Assembly: GCA_034766995.1 (NCBI GenBank)
Contig: CM068322.1
Coordinates: 8,853,310-8,917,309, forward strand
Source: Acanthacorydalis orientalis
Lineage: Eukaryota > Arthropoda > Insecta > Megaloptera > Corydalidae
DNA: 64,000 nucleotides
Reading direction: 5' to 3'
Part shown: positions 63,949 to 64,000 of the stretch, piece after piece
How the letters are laid out: each line of letters begins with the position of its first letter
How positions within the stretch are numbered: position 1 is the first letter of the stretch
Position numbers and translations under genes: made by a program
Notes under the pieces: generated by a model
What the model saw: the letters and a program-made list of their open reading frames with translations, nothing else
What the model was told of the DNA's origin: nothing
Databases searched by the model: none

Positions 63949-64000
63949 TTTTGAAAATTTAAGGTTATTTAAAATCCGGTCGTTCCTTTTTTTCAAACAA

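Overview
This window looks like part of an AT-rich insect genome. The evidence is two conserved animal genes with spliceosomal introns, many (TA)n microsatellites, several decayed mariner elements and long satellite arrays. A hymenopteran is plausible because the genome is very AT-rich yet some intergenic blocks are rich in CpG, but the sequence does not settle the order.

Layout: (1) 1-5.6 kb is AT-rich DNA downstream of the first gene. (2) 5,582-13,360, minus strand, is a complete ten-exon attractin gene (Drosophila distracted / vertebrate ATRN-ATRNL1 family). I joined its exons by GT/AG sites into one 1,266-codon frame. (3) 13.4-34.7 kb is gene-poor: two mariner fragments, a 430-bp long inverted repeat, short palindromes, decayed tandem repeats, and a CpG-rich block ending in a cluster of NRF1-like, CRE-like and YY1-like motifs at 34.5-34.6 kb. 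(4) 34.8-55.6 kb is a satellite domain. It holds a 311-bp tandem unit built on a SINE-like repeat; an 8.6-kb compound satellite in which 16-bp CA/GT-rich minisatellites alternate with arrays of a 41-bp near-palindromic monomer, the whole changing orientation near 40.1 kb; a 15-bp minisatellite; about 28 copies of a 154-bp satellite with higher-order structure; about 17 copies of a diverged 152-bp satellite; and a degenerate tract of the 41-bp family. (5) 57,281-63,948, minus strand, is a complete seven-exon Nup107 gene (860 codons), with two dead mariner elements in one intron.

The two genes have no evident functional link: one is a single-pass membrane receptor-like protein, the other a nuclear pore scaffold subunit. 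The most unusual content is the satellite domain, especially the inverted compound array and its apparent single-copy relative in the neighbouring 311-bp repeats. I found no CRISPR array, rRNA gene or confident tRNA gene. The long open frames inside the minisatellites are low-complexity artefacts.
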